Origin: Oscillospiraceae bacterium
GTDB lineage: Bacteria; Bacillota; Clostridia; Oscillospirales; Oscillospiraceae
Length of the DNA: 6,088 nt
Assembly (NCBI GenBank): GCA_031260745.1
Contig: JAISKY010000137.1
Location: forward strand, 1 to 6,088
Direction of reading: 5' to 3'
Made by a program: the position numbers and the translations under genes. The notes below the pieces were generated by a model. It saw only the letters and a list, made by a program, of their open reading frames with translations. It made no database searches and was not told the DNA's origin. This document shows, in pieces, positions 6,081-6,088 of the stretch. Each line of letters begins with the position of its first letter. Within the stretch, counting starts at the first letter, position 1.

Positions 6081-6088
6081 TATAATTT

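Overview
The window suggests a strictly anaerobic bacterium, probably of the Bacillota (inferred from protein flavour, strong GGAGG ribosome sites and AT-rich spacers between genes of roughly balanced GC). All six recognisable genes lie on the minus strand, so transcription runs from high to low coordinates.

From right to left: (1) 5485-6021, a Cys-rich DUF2284 protein, preceded by an AT-rich leader with an 18-bp near-palindrome. (2) 3969-5468, 16 nt downstream, a short RACo-type ASKHA ATPase with an N-terminal plant-type [2Fe-2S] domain, the kind that reductively reactivates corrinoid methyl-transfer proteins. (3) 3465-3881, an unrecognised soluble protein with a very acidic tail. It has its own near-consensus promoter placed so close to the start codon that the mRNA looks leaderless. 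(4) 3038-3472, overlapping it by 8 nt, a small unrecognised membrane protein. (5) 2476-2949, an unrecognised soluble protein with a strong ribosome site. (6) 1-2352, the catalytic subunit of a bis-MGD molybdoenzyme closest to pyrogallol-phloroglucinol transhydroxylase. It runs off the left edge with an estimated 80-90 residues missing.

The most notable point is an in-frame TAG at codon 102 of the molybdoenzyme. The same frame stays open for the remaining 682 codons with all recalled active-site residues intact. By alignment to the Pelobacter enzyme the TAG replaces a Tyr. It is a fresh nonsense mutation, a sequencing error, or a read-through or recoded stop.

The combination suggests anaerobic use of (methoxylated) polyhydroxy-aromatics. 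A corrinoid O-demethylase kept active by the RACo-like protein could expose trihydroxybenzenes, which the molybdoenzyme would isomerise to phloroglucinol. No methyltransferase, corrinoid protein or Fe-S small subunit is visible, so this link is inference. A 10-bp word, AGCGGCAAAT, occurs in tandem between genes 4 and 5 and once inside the promoter of gene 3.
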